Assembly (NCBI RefSeq): GCF_000269865.1
Contig: NZ_AKKV01000030.1
Coordinates: 1 to 64,000 of the forward strand
Source of the DNA: Fictibacillus macauensis ZFHKF-1
GTDB lineage: Bacteria > Bacillota > Bacilli > Bacillales > Fictibacillaceae
Length of the DNA stretch: 64,000 nt
Direction of reading: 5' to 3'
Shown: piece after piece, positions 51,994 to 59,534 of the stretch
Numbering within the stretch: position 1 is the stretch's first letter
Layout of the letters: the number at the start of each line of letters is the position of its first letter
Program-made: the position numbers and the translations under genes
Notes under the pieces: model-generated
Seen by the model: the letters and a program-made list of their open reading frames with translations, nothing else
Database searches by the model: none
What the model was told of the DNA's origin: nothing

Positions 51994-53892
51994 TCATTGC
52001 TTATTCCGTTCAATTTCTTCAACAAGCTCAGAGAGCTCTTCCCATCGATTCATAGCTTCTTCAAGCGCCTTAGCCACTTCTTGCTGTTCACGGAACAAGC
52101 CATCAACAATTCCAAAGTCACTACCCGCACCATCAATTTGCTGTTGAATCGCTTCATGCTTCTCTTCTAAAGAAGCAATTCGATCTTCAATCGTATCCCA
52201 TTCTTTTTGCTCTTTGTAGGATAATTTCTGTTGTTTCTCTTTTTTTGGTTTTTCAATTTCGCTAATTTTCTGTGGACGAATTTCTTGTGCCTCTTCTTGC
52301 TGCTTTTGCTCTAGATAGGAGGAATAATCGCCATCAAAACGACGGACAACCCCATCGCCTTCAAGCGCAAACAGATGGTCCATGGTACGATCTAAAAAAT
52401 ACCGATCATGCGAAACTGTAATGACTGCGCCCGGAAACTGTTCTAAGTAATCTTCTAAGACGGACAATGTTTCAATATCTAAGTCATTTGTCGGTTCATC
52501 TAAAAACAATACGTTCGGTTCACTCATTAACACACGCAACAAATACAACCGTCGTCTTTCTCCACCAGAAAGGCGAGAAATGTACGTCCATTGTGCACTC
52601 GGTGTAAATAAAAAGCGCTCTAACATTTGCGAAGCTGTAATCGCTTGGCCATCTTTTGTATGAATAACTTCAGCCACTTCACGAATATATTCAATAACCC
52701 GTAAGTTCTCATCCATCTCTTCATGATTTTGTGTGTAAAAACCTAATTGCACAGTACTTCCTGTTTCAACTGTCCCTTCATCCGGTTGGATTTTTCCAGC
52801 CAGCACATTTAATAAGGTCGACTTCCCTGTACCGTTTTTGCCGATAATCCCTAAACGATCTTGAGGCATAACGAGATAACTAAAGTCTTTAAATAACAAC
52901 TTATTGTTAAATGATTTTGAAATACCTTCAATTTCTAATACTTTTTTGCCAAGACGAGTAGAACCAATGGAAACATCTACTACTTTTTTATCTTCAGGGC
53001 CTGTTTGTTCTTGCAGGGTATGGGCACGTTGAATTCTTGCTTTTTGTTTCGTCGTACGTGCTTTGGCACCTCTCTTTAGCCAAGCTAGCTCTCTTCGCAA
53101 CAAATTTTGTCGTTTTTGTTCGGAACTGACTTCACGCTCTTGTCGTTCTGCCTTCTTTTCAAGAAACGTTTCATAATTCCCTTCATAGCTATACAGCATT
53201 CCTTGATCAAGTTCAATCATACGATTGGTCACTCGATTTAAAAAATAGCGATCATGCGTCACCATAAGAAGTGCTCCGCGATACTTTCCTAGAAAATCTT
53301 CTAACCATTCAACTGTATCGTTATCAATATGGTTGGTTGGCTCATCTAAGATTAACAAGTCAACCGGTTGAATTAATGCTTTAGCAATCGCAACACGTTT
53401 TTGTTGACCACCTGACATCGTTCGAACTTTTTGCTCTAAGTCTGTAATACCAAGTTTTGTTAGGATGGTTTTTGCCGTTGTGTTCGCATCCCAAGCATTC
53501 ATTGCATCCATTTGTTGTTGCAAACGAAACAATTGATTTTGAAGCTTTTCATTCATTGAATCTCTCTCTAACTTTACAATCGCACGCTCATATTCTCTTT
53601 GAAGTTTCATGAGAGGGGCATCCCCAAAAAAGACCGCCTCAAGTACAGTATCCTCTGTTTCAAAAAAAGGAGATTGTGGTAAATACTCGATTTGAAAATC
53701 TTTTGCATGTAGAAGCTCACCAGCATCTGCCGATTCAATATTTGCAATAATTTTTAATAACGTTGATTTTCCCGTTCCATTTACACCTATGACACCAATC
53801 CGCTGTTTCTCACTGATTGTAAATGATAAATCATGAAACAATACTTTATCGCCGTAACTTTTCGAAAGATGCTCTATAGATAATATACTCAT
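51994..53892 (-). CDS. yfmR: ABC-F ATPase YfmR (Uup-like)
   Basis: 632 aa from the ATG at 53892, 6 nt after AGGA. Two ATPase domains in tandem (Walker A GVNGTGKSTLL and GKNGTGKSTLL; signatures MSGGQQKR and LSGGERRR; Walker B LLILDEPTNHID and VLFLDEPTNDLD), the interdomain ABC-F linker, and a C-terminal coiled-coil (WDTIEDRIASLEEKHEAIQQQ). No membrane segments. YfmR acts at the ribosome and helps EF-P-dependent translation in B. subtilis. Confidence 0.94.
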   Translation of the reverse strand: MSILSIEHLSKSYGDKVLFHDLSFTISEKQRIGVIGVNGTGKSTLLKIIANIESADAGELLHAKDFQIEYLPQSPFFETEDTVLEAVFFGDAPLMKLQREYERAIVKLERDSMNEKLQNQLFRLQQQMDAMNAWDANTTAKTILTKLGITDLEQKVRTMSGGQQKRVAIAKALIQPVDLLILDEPTNHIDNDTVEWLEDFLGKYRGALLMVTHDRYFLNRVTNRMIELDQGMLYSYEGNYETFLEKKAERQEREVSSEQKRQNLLRRELAWLKRGAKARTTKQKARIQRAHTLQEQTGPEDKKVVDVSIGSTRLGKKVLEIEGISKSFNNKLLFKDFSYLVMPQDRLGIIGKNGTGKSTLLNVLAGKIQPDEGTVETGSTVQLGFYTQNHEEMDENLRVIEYIREVAEVIHTKDGQAITASQMLERFLFTPSAQWTYISRLSGGERRRLYLLRVLMSEPNVLFLDEPTNDLDIETLSVLEDYLEQFPGAVITVSHDRYFLDRTMDHLFALEGDGVVRRFDGDYSSYLEQKQQEEAQEIRPQKISEIEKPKKEKQQKLSYKEQKEWDTIEDRIASLEEKHEAIQQQIDGAGSDFGIVDGLFREQQEVAKALEEAMNRWEELSELVEEIERNKQ

Positions 53893-54069
53893 TGTCATTC
53901 CTGCCTCATACTATTAGTTATACGTCCTATTGTATCAAAGTTCAGCAAAAGGCAAAAATAACTCTTCTAAAATCTTATAAAGAAATGCACTTCCGGTAGG
54001 AAAAAACCTCCAAAAACGTTTAAAAATATGATTTAATTAAATAGTATAATAATGAAAGGTTGTGAACAA

Positions 54070-54384
54070 ATGGATACTGTAGAAAAAACAGATACTACCG
54101 GGCAGTTATTGGGCGCTTTTTTCGGCTTGTTTACCGTTTTTTATCTTTTAGTAGCACTTTTTATTACCGTATTAGTCATTATTTTTATCTTTAAATCTTT
54201 TGGTTATATGAAACGAAAAAACCACCACGATCACATACGTAATGCCCTCTTACAACAATTAGTAGAGCTTCAGGCAAAGCAAAATAATAATACGATTACC
54301 AACACTCCCCCTGTAGCTCAACAAAGTTCAGAAAACCCAAGTGTAGAGTTAGCCAAAGAACAGGACAATAAACCAAACGAATAA
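54070..54384 (+). CDS. Small single-pass membrane protein of unknown function
   Basis: 104 aa from the ATG at 54070 (MDTVEKTDTTGQLL), about 10 nt after AAAGG; the in-frame ATG at 54052 lacks a site. One long hydrophobic stretch (FGLFTVFYLLVALFITVLVIIFIF) is followed by a basic KRKNHHDH and a polar, Asn/Gln/Pro-rich tail. Family not recognised. It has its own terminator. Confidence 0.6.
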   Translation: MDTVEKTDTTGQLLGAFFGLFTVFYLLVALFITVLVIIFIFKSFGYMKRKNHHDHIRNALLQQLVELQAKQNNNTITNTPPVAQQSSENPSVELAKEQDNKPNE

Positions 54385-54388
54385 AAAA

Positions 54389-54414
54389 ACAGCACTGCTC
54401 CTTAGCAGTGCTGT
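54389..54414. terminator. Bidirectional terminator
   Basis: ACAGCACTGCT (54389-54399) and AGCAGTGCTGT (54404-54414) between convergent genes. Confidence 0.85.
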
Positions 54415-54421
54415 CTTACAT

Positions 54422-55204
54422 TTAATCACCATCTACAATATTGAAAATTCCTTTTAAAGCACTTCCTTCATCCTTAGATTGAGGAATCGCAGCAAATACA
54501 CGGCTTGCTAAGCGGCTAAATGGAAGGGATTGTACCCAAACGGTTCCTGGTCCGCGCAATGTCGCAAAAAAGAGGCCTTCGCCACCAAACAGTGCTGTTT
54601 TTACTCCTTTTACAAATTCAATATTATACTCCACATCTTGAGTCATAGCGACAAGACAACCTGTATCGACCCGCAATACTTCTCCTGGTTGGAGTTTCTT
54701 TTCATGCAAAGTTCCTCCCGCATGCACAAACGCCATGCCATCTCCTTCGAGCTTTTGCATAATAAAGCCTTCGCCACCAAAGAAACCTGCACCAATTTTT
54801 CGTTGTAATTCAATGCCGATTGAAACGCCTTTAGCTGCTGCTAAAAAAGCATCTTTCTGACAAATGATTTTCCCATTGTAAACACTTAAATCCATCGGAA
54901 TAATTTTACCTGGATACGGCGCCGCAAACGAGACATGCTTTTTCCCACTGCCCTCATTCGTAAACGTTGTCATAAATAAACTTTCTCCTGTTAACAATCG
55001 TTTACCTGCCGAAAAAAGTTTCCCCATAAAACCAGACTTTTGAGCAGATCCGTCTCCAAAAATCGTTTCCATAACGATATTTTCTTCCAACATCATGACA
55101 GCTCCAGCTTCAGCAATTACAGTTTCACTAGGATCTAATTCAACTTCAACAAATTGCATATCACTGCCATATATTTTGTAATCTATTTCGTGATTATTCA
55201 TCAT
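54422..55204 (-). CDS. TIGR00266/AIM24 family protein
   Basis: A 260-aa beta-rich protein with DYKIYGSDMQFVEVELDPSE, AEAGAVMMLEENI, a Gly-rich middle (GFFGGEGFIMQKLEGDGMAF) and GGEGLFFATLRGPGTVWVQSLPFSRLA. These are the repeats of the AIM24/TIGR00266 family, which forms a compact trimeric beta barrel. Function unknown. The frame begins MMNNHEIDY; the second Met may be the start. Confidence 0.9.
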   Translation of the reverse strand: MMNNHEIDYKIYGSDMQFVEVELDPSETVIAEAGAVMMLEENIVMETIFGDGSAQKSGFMGKLFSAGKRLLTGESLFMTTFTNEGSGKKHVSFAAPYPGKIIPMDLSVYNGKIICQKDAFLAAAKGVSIGIELQRKIGAGFFGGEGFIMQKLEGDGMAFVHAGGTLHEKKLQPGEVLRVDTGCLVAMTQDVEYNIEFVKGVKTALFGGEGLFFATLRGPGTVWVQSLPFSRLASRVFAAIPQSKDEGSALKGIFNIVDGD

Positions 55205-55419
55205 TTAGCTCCTTCGCTTTTTTCATACTCTATCATTTTTTACTTAAACTATACGATACATTCTTAAGTATTTCCTTTGTTTCTTACAAATTTAATAAAA
55301 TGTTATGAATTTAGAGAATTTATGGAAAAGGCAAACCTTATACAACGTGTTCTCTCTTTTTTTTACCAGTGTAATCACTTTCCATTTTGGAAATTATAGG
55401 TGATAAAGGAGGGATTCAA

Positions 55420-55590
55420 ATGACAAATGATAAAGATTGTGAAGGCCGAAAAGAATTTTATGTAGACATTGATCGAATGATTAATGAGGGTATGGGAGGA
55501 GGCTCCATTGCAAACGAACATGATTTAAAACAAATTACCTATTCTCCAGAAGTTGGTCCCGAGGAAGAACCTCCCATTAAACAAGAATAG
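55420..55590 (+). CDS. Small acidic protein of unknown function
   Basis: 56 aa from the ATG at 55420, 6 nt after AAAGGAGGG. MTNDKDCEGRKEFYVDIDRM, then a Gly-rich GMGGGS and an acidic, Pro-rich end (SPEVGPEEEPPIKQE). The strong ribosome site and terminator support a real gene. Its position beside the gerP/coat cluster hints at a sporulation role, which is only inference. Confidence 0.6.
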   Translation: MTNDKDCEGRKEFYVDIDRMINEGMGGGSIANEHDLKQITYSPEVGPEEEPPIKQE

Positions 55591-55613
55591 TGCCCTATGA
55601 GATGTGAAGCGAA

Positions 55614-55658
55614 AATCACCCTATAAAAAAGCAATTTTCGCTTTTTTATAGGGTGATT
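55614..55658. terminator. Bidirectional terminator at the end of the gerP cluster
   Basis: AATCACCCTATAAAAAAGC (55614-55632) and GCTTTTTTATAGGGTGATT (55640-55658), a perfect 19-bp stem. Confidence 0.9.
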
Positions 55659-56122
55659 TAGTCGTCAAAACGGCGAATGTCCACCTTTCGAGGCTTTTGT
55701 TGTTCTTCAGGTACACGTAACAACTTAACGTATAGAAATCCTTTCTTATACGTAGCTCCAATTGCATCGCTACGCACGCGATAAGGAAGAACTACCTCAC
55801 GATTAAAGGCCCCGGATCCAAATTCCTCTCTCGTAGGTTTATACTTACCTCCGACTAAATGTGTTTTACCTTTTAGATGGATAGAGCGATCATCCACATA
55901 TACGTCAACATCTTCTGCTTTATCTAGCCCCGGGATTGCAGCAATACATAACAATTCATTACCTGCTTCATATATATTAACAGCCGGAAAATCAACGTCT
56001 TCTTTTTCATTTCTATGCTCCGATTGTGCTTGCTCCGGTTGCTGATACGGTCCAAAAAAGTTTTGTCCAAGATATTGATCAGCAAATTTCTTCCACTCCA
56101 TCATTTGTTTCCAAGAATCCAT
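55658..56122 (-). CDS. Small heat-shock protein (Hsp20), coat-associated type
   Basis: A 154-aa protein with an alpha-crystallin domain at about 45-150 (PAVNIYEAGNELLCIAAIPG, REEFGSGAFNREVVLPYRV, ATYKKGFLYVKL). It ends the leftward gerP unit, and AGGAGG precedes the ATG. B. subtilis coat proteins CotM and CotP are of this family, so a role in spore-coat assembly in the mother cell is inferred from the operon. Confidence 0.85.
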   Translation of the reverse strand: MDSWKQMMEWKKFADQYLGQNFFGPYQQPEQAQSEHRNEKEDVDFPAVNIYEAGNELLCIAAIPGLDKAEDVDVYVDDRSIHLKGKTHLVGGKYKPTREEFGSGAFNREVVLPYRVRSDAIGATYKKGFLYVKLLRVPEEQQKPRKVDIRRFDD

Positions 56123-56146
56123 ATCCAGTACCTCCTTTCTTTGTCA

Positions 56147-56347
56147 TTATGAAGGAGCTGGAAGCTGAACGGTTTGTGGCAATGGCGGCGATATTGGTGG
56201 AGCTGCTCCTGTATAAGCCCCCGTATTGTAAAGATTAGATACCGGACGAATCATACCCGCACTTCCGATTTGCATAACGGAGGAGTTCTGAATGCCTTGA
56301 ACTTTTAATTGATAAATGGTAATTGTTTGATTGACAAATAAATTCAT
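56147..56347 (-). CDS. gerPB: Spore germination protein GerPB-like
   Basis: A 66-aa protein starting MNLFVNQTITIYQLKVQGIQ with NSSVMQIGSAGMI and SNLYNTGAYTG, the GerPB pattern (MNFYxxQxIxI...SNSSVxQIGSAG..LYNTG). Its ATG overlaps the gerPE stop as ATGA. In B. subtilis gerPB is second in the operon; here it is after gerPE. GerP proteins let nutrient germinants pass the coat. Confidence 0.85.
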   Translation of the reverse strand: MNLFVNQTITIYQLKVQGIQNSSVMQIGSAGMIRPVSNLYNTGAYTGAAPPISPPLPQTVQLPAPS

Positions 56348-56787
56348 TCCTCCTCCTCCTTTGTACTAGCATCTCGCGCAAAAGGAACAATCGCTAAACT
56401 ATTAGTATCTGGGTTACTTTCATACTCACGAATTTGCTTTACCCGTGCCTCCAAATCAACCTCACCCACATTTCCAACATGCAAAATGCCGCACGTGGAC
56501 ATCCCTATAATTCGAATCGAACCGACTTCAATGACAGGATAACGATTTTCGATACTCATCTGCACACCATTTGGTTGAGTGGGTTGTGGTCTTGGAATTT
56601 GAAAAGTTTGATAATTTGCAAAATCAACCTTTTTTACTAACTCTTGCGAAAAGGTTGGCGTGAATTTTTGCAGAGCAATGGCTCTAGCTTGGGAACGAAT
56701 TTCTCCCGTGTCACCTACATTGACAACGGAAGATAAAAGAACCGAATTAAGCTTTATGTGCTGTACTTGAGCTAATCTCGGTAACAT
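56344..56787 (-). CDS. gerPE: Spore germination protein GerPE
   Basis: A 147-aa protein starting MLPRLAQVQHIKLNSVLLSS with SSVVNVGDTGEI and later GILHVGNVGEVDLEARVKQI, the duplicated S-x-V/L-x-V/I-G-(D/N) motif of GerPE. GGGGGGGG precedes the ATG at about 5 nt. Coupled to gerPB by a 4-bp overlap. Confidence 0.87.
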   Translation of the reverse strand: MLPRLAQVQHIKLNSVLLSSVVNVGDTGEIRSQARAIALQKFTPTFSQELVKKVDFANYQTFQIPRPQPTQPNGVQMSIENRYPVIEVGSIRIIGMSTCGILHVGNVGEVDLEARVKQIREYESNPDTNSLAIVPFARDASTKEEEE

Positions 56788-56800
56788 ATAGCCCCCCCCT

Positions 56801-56971
56801 CTACATTGGTACGAGTACGGTCCCTACCACAAGGCTTTCGGGAGGTGTATCAAATATGGAAGACAAGGTAATGTAATTGGTATCACCAATTAAAACAAGA
56901 GCCGATATGCTCACCCCAAGAATTAAAATGTTATGAACCTTCGTCTCGTGGTTGATCACTTCGTACTTCAT
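56801..56971 (-). CDS. gerPD: Spore germination protein GerPD
   Basis: 56 aa from the ATG at 56971 (MKYEVINHETKVHNILILGV), about 8 nt after GGGGG, and colinear with B. subtilis GerPD (MxFxVINxxLxV...GVSxSS). The core IGDTNYITLSSIFDTPPES is nearly identical to GerPD. It overlaps the end of gerPC by 41 bp. Confidence 0.9.
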   Translation of the reverse strand: MKYEVINHETKVHNILILGVSISALVLIGDTNYITLSSIFDTPPESLVVGTVLVPM

Positions 56972-57581
56972 TTAAATCGCCCCCAATGGCATTGCGTTTT
57001 AAACCCATTAAAAAATGCTCCATTCCTTTATAAATATCACCTTTAACCTTATTTTCAACAAACAGAACTTCCTCGTTCGTTTTTGGTGGATACTTTACTA
57101 AATAATGTTGAAGTCTTTTTGGCAGTTGCTGCCGTATATCATTGACCATTAACTCATGATAGGTCGAATCTAAACGATACTGATGTTCATTTTCAATCTT
57201 TTGAATATCAATGGCTACCTCTGCCGTTAAATAATGCTCCAGTGCATGTAAAATATCTTTATATTCATGAAGGGTAGTAATTTCCAGTTCCTCTCTCTGT
57301 CCAGTCATGATGGACTCCCCGCCCACTGTAAAATCCTCTACTAAATCTTTACCATTCTGATCCGAACCACTTAAACCAATATTCAACGTTCCATCTAACC
57401 GTTCAATTTTTAATTGATCAAAGGAGTATTGAATTTGAGTGGCCGGTTGTGACTGTATTTTTTTTAATTGTTCGGTAACATCAGACAGCTTCTTTTCTAA
57501 CATACAAACTTTATCATTCAGACATTGTAGCTGCCCTTGCATTTGCTGTATGAGATAGTATTGATCATACGTATCCGGCAT
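56931..57581 (-). CDS. gerPC: Spore germination protein GerPC
   Basis: A 216-aa protein with an N-terminal coiled-coil (QMQGQLQCLNDKVCMLEKKL), a middle with IERLDGTLNIGLSG and a C-terminal helical part (KRLQHYLVKYPPKTNEEVLF). This is the GerPC layout. AAGGAGATGATGCT precedes the ATG. Second gene of the leftward unit. Confidence 0.88.
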   Translation of the reverse strand: MPDTYDQYYLIQQMQGQLQCLNDKVCMLEKKLSDVTEQLKKIQSQPATQIQYSFDQLKIERLDGTLNIGLSGSDQNGKDLVEDFTVGGESIMTGQREELEITTLHEYKDILHALEHYLTAEVAIDIQKIENEHQYRLDSTYHELMVNDIRQQLPKRLQHYLVKYPPKTNEEVLFVENKVKGDIYKGMEHFLMGLKRNAIGGDLNEVRSDQPRDEGS

Positions 57582-57653
57582 AGCATCATCTCCTTATAAC
57601 ACGTTATGCCGAATACTCCAATTATTTTCCTGTGAATACTAACTCTCTTGATT

Positions 57654-57875
57654 CTAATTGTTTAATGCTACAGAATCGTCTACTACGTCATCATCCATCG
57701 TGTTTGTTTCGTTATAGTGTGTATTCGTTCGAATATGATCCCCTGTATTAAATGATCCTGCCCCGGCAAACGTTTTTGCTGTACTGATCGGGGTAATCGT
57801 TTGTACGTCCCCGACATGAACGACAGAGCTATTAGCAACAGAGGCAATGGATATCGTACCAACAATGCCTGGCAT
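57654..57875 (-). CDS. gerPA: Spore germination protein, GerPA/GerPF family
   Basis: 73 aa from the ATG at 57875 (MPGIVGTISIASVANSSVVH), about 8 nt after GGGGGGA. The GerPA/GerPF pattern is MP.(I/V)VG....SS..(V/I)HVGDV..I.P.S..KTFAGAGSFNTGD and a C-terminal NTMDDDVVD. As first gene of the unit, GerPA is the more likely assignment, but PA and PF are homologous. A SigK promoter lies 35-60 bp upstream. Confidence 0.85.
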   Translation of the reverse strand: MPGIVGTISIASVANSSVVHVGDVQTITPISTAKTFAGAGSFNTGDHIRTNTHYNETNTMDDDVVDDSVALNN

Positions 57876-57910
57876 ACAAACGGTCCCCCCTTGCTTATAA
57901 CACTTCGCTT

Positions 57911-57938
57911 TACTGTATGCACATAGAAACATAGGTGT
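57911..57938 (-). promoter_or_regulatory. SigK-like promoter of the gerPA unit
   Basis: On the minus strand AC (57938-57937) is followed after 17 nt by CATACAGTA (57919-57911), matching the mother-cell SigK consensus AC-N16-17-CATANNNTA. Confidence 0.75.
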
Positions 57939-57968
57939 TCACCCTTACTCTGGAACCTTTGCCGTTTC

Positions 57969-57995
57969 ACTCTTTTCTTTTTTATACATACGCTA
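57969..57995 (+). promoter_or_regulatory. SigK-like promoter of the gerPF/hsp20 unit
   Basis: AC (57969-57970) is followed after 16 nt by CATACGCTA (57987-57995), again matching AC-N16-17-CATANNNTA. It faces away from the gerPA promoter. Confidence 0.75.
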
Positions 57996-58020
57996 AAGAA
58001 AAAGAAAAGGAGGTCATCCC

Positions 58021-58245
58021 TTGCCTTCTCTCATCGTTGGACCTGTAACAATCTCATCGGTTGCAGCCGACGGCATCGTAAATTTCGGCGATGCCCTCGT
58101 CATTAATCCAAAAAGCGCAAGTAAGTCGTATGCCGGAGCAGGTGGTGGCAACACCGGTAATTTTTTGCAAACAGGAACACTTATTAGTGCCACAAATACG
58201 TTAGACACAGATGCCTTTGATTCAAATGTTGCTGGCAATGCATAA
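58021..58245 (+). CDS. gerPF: Spore germination protein, GerPF-like
   Basis: 74 aa with a TTG start after AAAGGAGG: MPSLIVGPVTISSVAADGIV, NFGDALVI, KSYAGAGGGNTGNF and ATNTLDTDAFDSN. MPS.(V)G and the C-terminal SATNT.D.D match GerPF most closely. It is separated from the main unit and divergent from it. Assignment to PF rather than PA is by C-terminus and by elimination. Confidence 0.82.
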   Translation: MPSLIVGPVTISSVAADGIVNFGDALVINPKSASKSYAGAGGGNTGNFLQTGTLISATNTLDTDAFDSNVAGNA

Positions 58246-58265
58246 CAGGAAGGAGCAATGAGCAC

Positions 58266-58724
58266 ATGGCCAAAGACAATGATTCACCCCTTTCTTCCAT
58301 TTTCAATGAACAAACGATCAGTACGTGGATTAAATCACTAGAGTCATTTATTGATAAGAGTTTTGAACATTACGCTTCTTTTGTAGATCATCTTTCATTT
58401 CCTTTAGATGTTCATGAAACAAGAACAGAATATATTGCAACGGCTAGACTTGACGGTTATGACCAAAAACAAATTCAAATTGAAGTGCTGGATCGCGCGT
58501 TACGTGTCATTGCCTTTGCTACTGAATCTACGAAACTTACGAATGAATCAACATCGCTTACATCAGCAAATCAATCACACAAACGTGTAGAACGTTTAAT
58601 TCCATTACCATTTGAATTAACAACAGAGGACGTTACCGCCACATTTCAAGATGGTTTATTAAAAATACGGATTAAGAAAAAGCTTCCAACCTCACACTAT
58701 ATAGACATTCAAGAGGAAGAATAA
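58266..58724 (+). CDS. Small heat-shock protein (Hsp20), coat-associated type
   Basis: A 152-aa protein with an alpha-crystallin-like domain at about 50-145 (FPLDVHETRTEYIATARLDG, IQIEVLDRALRVIAF, RVERLIPLPFELTTEDVTAT, FQDGLLKIRI). Second gene of the rightward SigK unit, 20 bp after gerPF. More divergent than the Hsp20 at 55658; the pairing of a gerP-family gene with an hsp20 gene occurs on both sides. Confidence 0.82.
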   Translation: MAKDNDSPLSSIFNEQTISTWIKSLESFIDKSFEHYASFVDHLSFPLDVHETRTEYIATARLDGYDQKQIQIEVLDRALRVIAFATESTKLTNESTSLTSANQSHKRVERLIPLPFELTTEDVTATFQDGLLKIRIKKKLPTSHYIDIQEEE

Positions 58725-58759
58725 AAGAAACAATGATTAAAATAAAAAGGAATGATGAC

Positions 58760-59047
58760 ATGTACCCTTACTATTATGGGCAAAACCCATATCCGCATGG
58801 ACAATATGCCTCAGCTGGCTACGGACAAGGATTTCCTGGTTACTACAATCCTGCTTCCTATGGATATGGCTCACCTGGTACCTATTATCCTGGTATGGGC
58901 GCCGGCTATAACCCAGGGTGGTATTCCCAACCGACACCGCCTGCACAATCATTTAGTCCGCCCTACCAGCCAACACAAGCACCAACATCTTCATATTTAA
59001 CGCCACCACCTACTGCTGGAGGAAGTGGCTGTGGCTGTGGTGGTTAA
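58760..59047 (+). CDS. Tyr/Gly/Pro-rich probable spore coat protein
   Basis: 95 aa from the ATG at 58760 (MYPYYYGQNPYPHGQYASAG), after AAAGGAATGAC. Repeated Y/G/P segments (SYGYGSPGTYYPGMGAGYNP) are followed by a Pro/Gln/Ser part and end in GGSGCGCGG. Tyrosine-rich sequence suits cross-linked coat proteins. No family recognised; the call rests on composition and operon. Confidence 0.65.
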   Translation: MYPYYYGQNPYPHGQYASAGYGQGFPGYYNPASYGYGSPGTYYPGMGAGYNPGWYSQPTPPAQSFSPPYQPTQAPTSSYLTPPPTAGGSGCGCGG

Positions 59048-59108
59048 ATAACCGGCCACATACATTCGCCAATCCCTGCATACATCGTCTATAGAGAGGG
59101 GGTGACGT

Positions 59109-59486
59109 ATGCAAAGACAATCAAGGGCAAAATTACACGAAAGCGCATCGCTTTTTCATGCACCTGCCTTTCACAAGAATCTCATTCACGCTCATAAAGT
59201 ATTTAAAGAGACGTCACCTCTTGCTAGTAAAGTTCAATATCCACTCATAAGCGATCGCAATCACAGTATTTCAAAAGCCTATCAGGTGTTAAACGAAGAA
59301 AAGGGAGCTGCAGAACGAGCGTCCATTCTAATTCTCTATCCAGAAGAGGTTGGCCGTAATACGTATGAGTTACTTCGAATCGTGCAAGCACTTCATTATG
59401 CAACAACGACAAACACAGCCACCCCAGCAAACTGGGTACCTGGTCAGCAAGGAATTCATCCGAACACGAATCAAATTGGCAGATAG
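59109..59486 (+). CDS. Cysteine-free peroxiredoxin-like protein in the coat cluster
   Basis: 125 aa with a strong start (AGGGGGTGACGT-ATG). From about residue 37 it reads like the C-terminal part of a Prx1/AhpC peroxiredoxin: PLASKVQYPLISDRNHSISK, AYQVLNEEKGAAERASILIL, GRNTYELLRIVQALHYA and ATPANWVPGQ. The N-terminal thioredoxin-fold strand with the peroxidatic Cys (FTFVCPTE-type) is missing, and the protein has no cysteine, so it cannot work as a thiol peroxidase. It may be structural in the coat. Confidence 0.65.
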   Translation: MQRQSRAKLHESASLFHAPAFHKNLIHAHKVFKETSPLASKVQYPLISDRNHSISKAYQVLNEEKGAAERASILILYPEEVGRNTYELLRIVQALHYATTTNTATPANWVPGQQGIHPNTNQIGR

Positions 59487-59487
59487 T

Positions 59488-59533
59488 AAAAAAAGTACCT
59501 CCTCATGTTCTTAAATGAGGAGGTACTTTTTTT
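59488..59533. terminator. Bidirectional terminator
   Basis: AAAAAAAGTACCTCCTCAT (59488-59506) and ATGAGGAGGTACTTTTTTT (59515-59533), a perfect 19-bp stem between convergent genes. Confidence 0.93.
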
Positions 59534-59534
59534 A

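Noticed and set aside
58014-58265. 83-codon minus-strand frame opposite gerPF
   Set aside because: It is the reverse of a gene with a SigK promoter, ribosome site and GerPF motifs.
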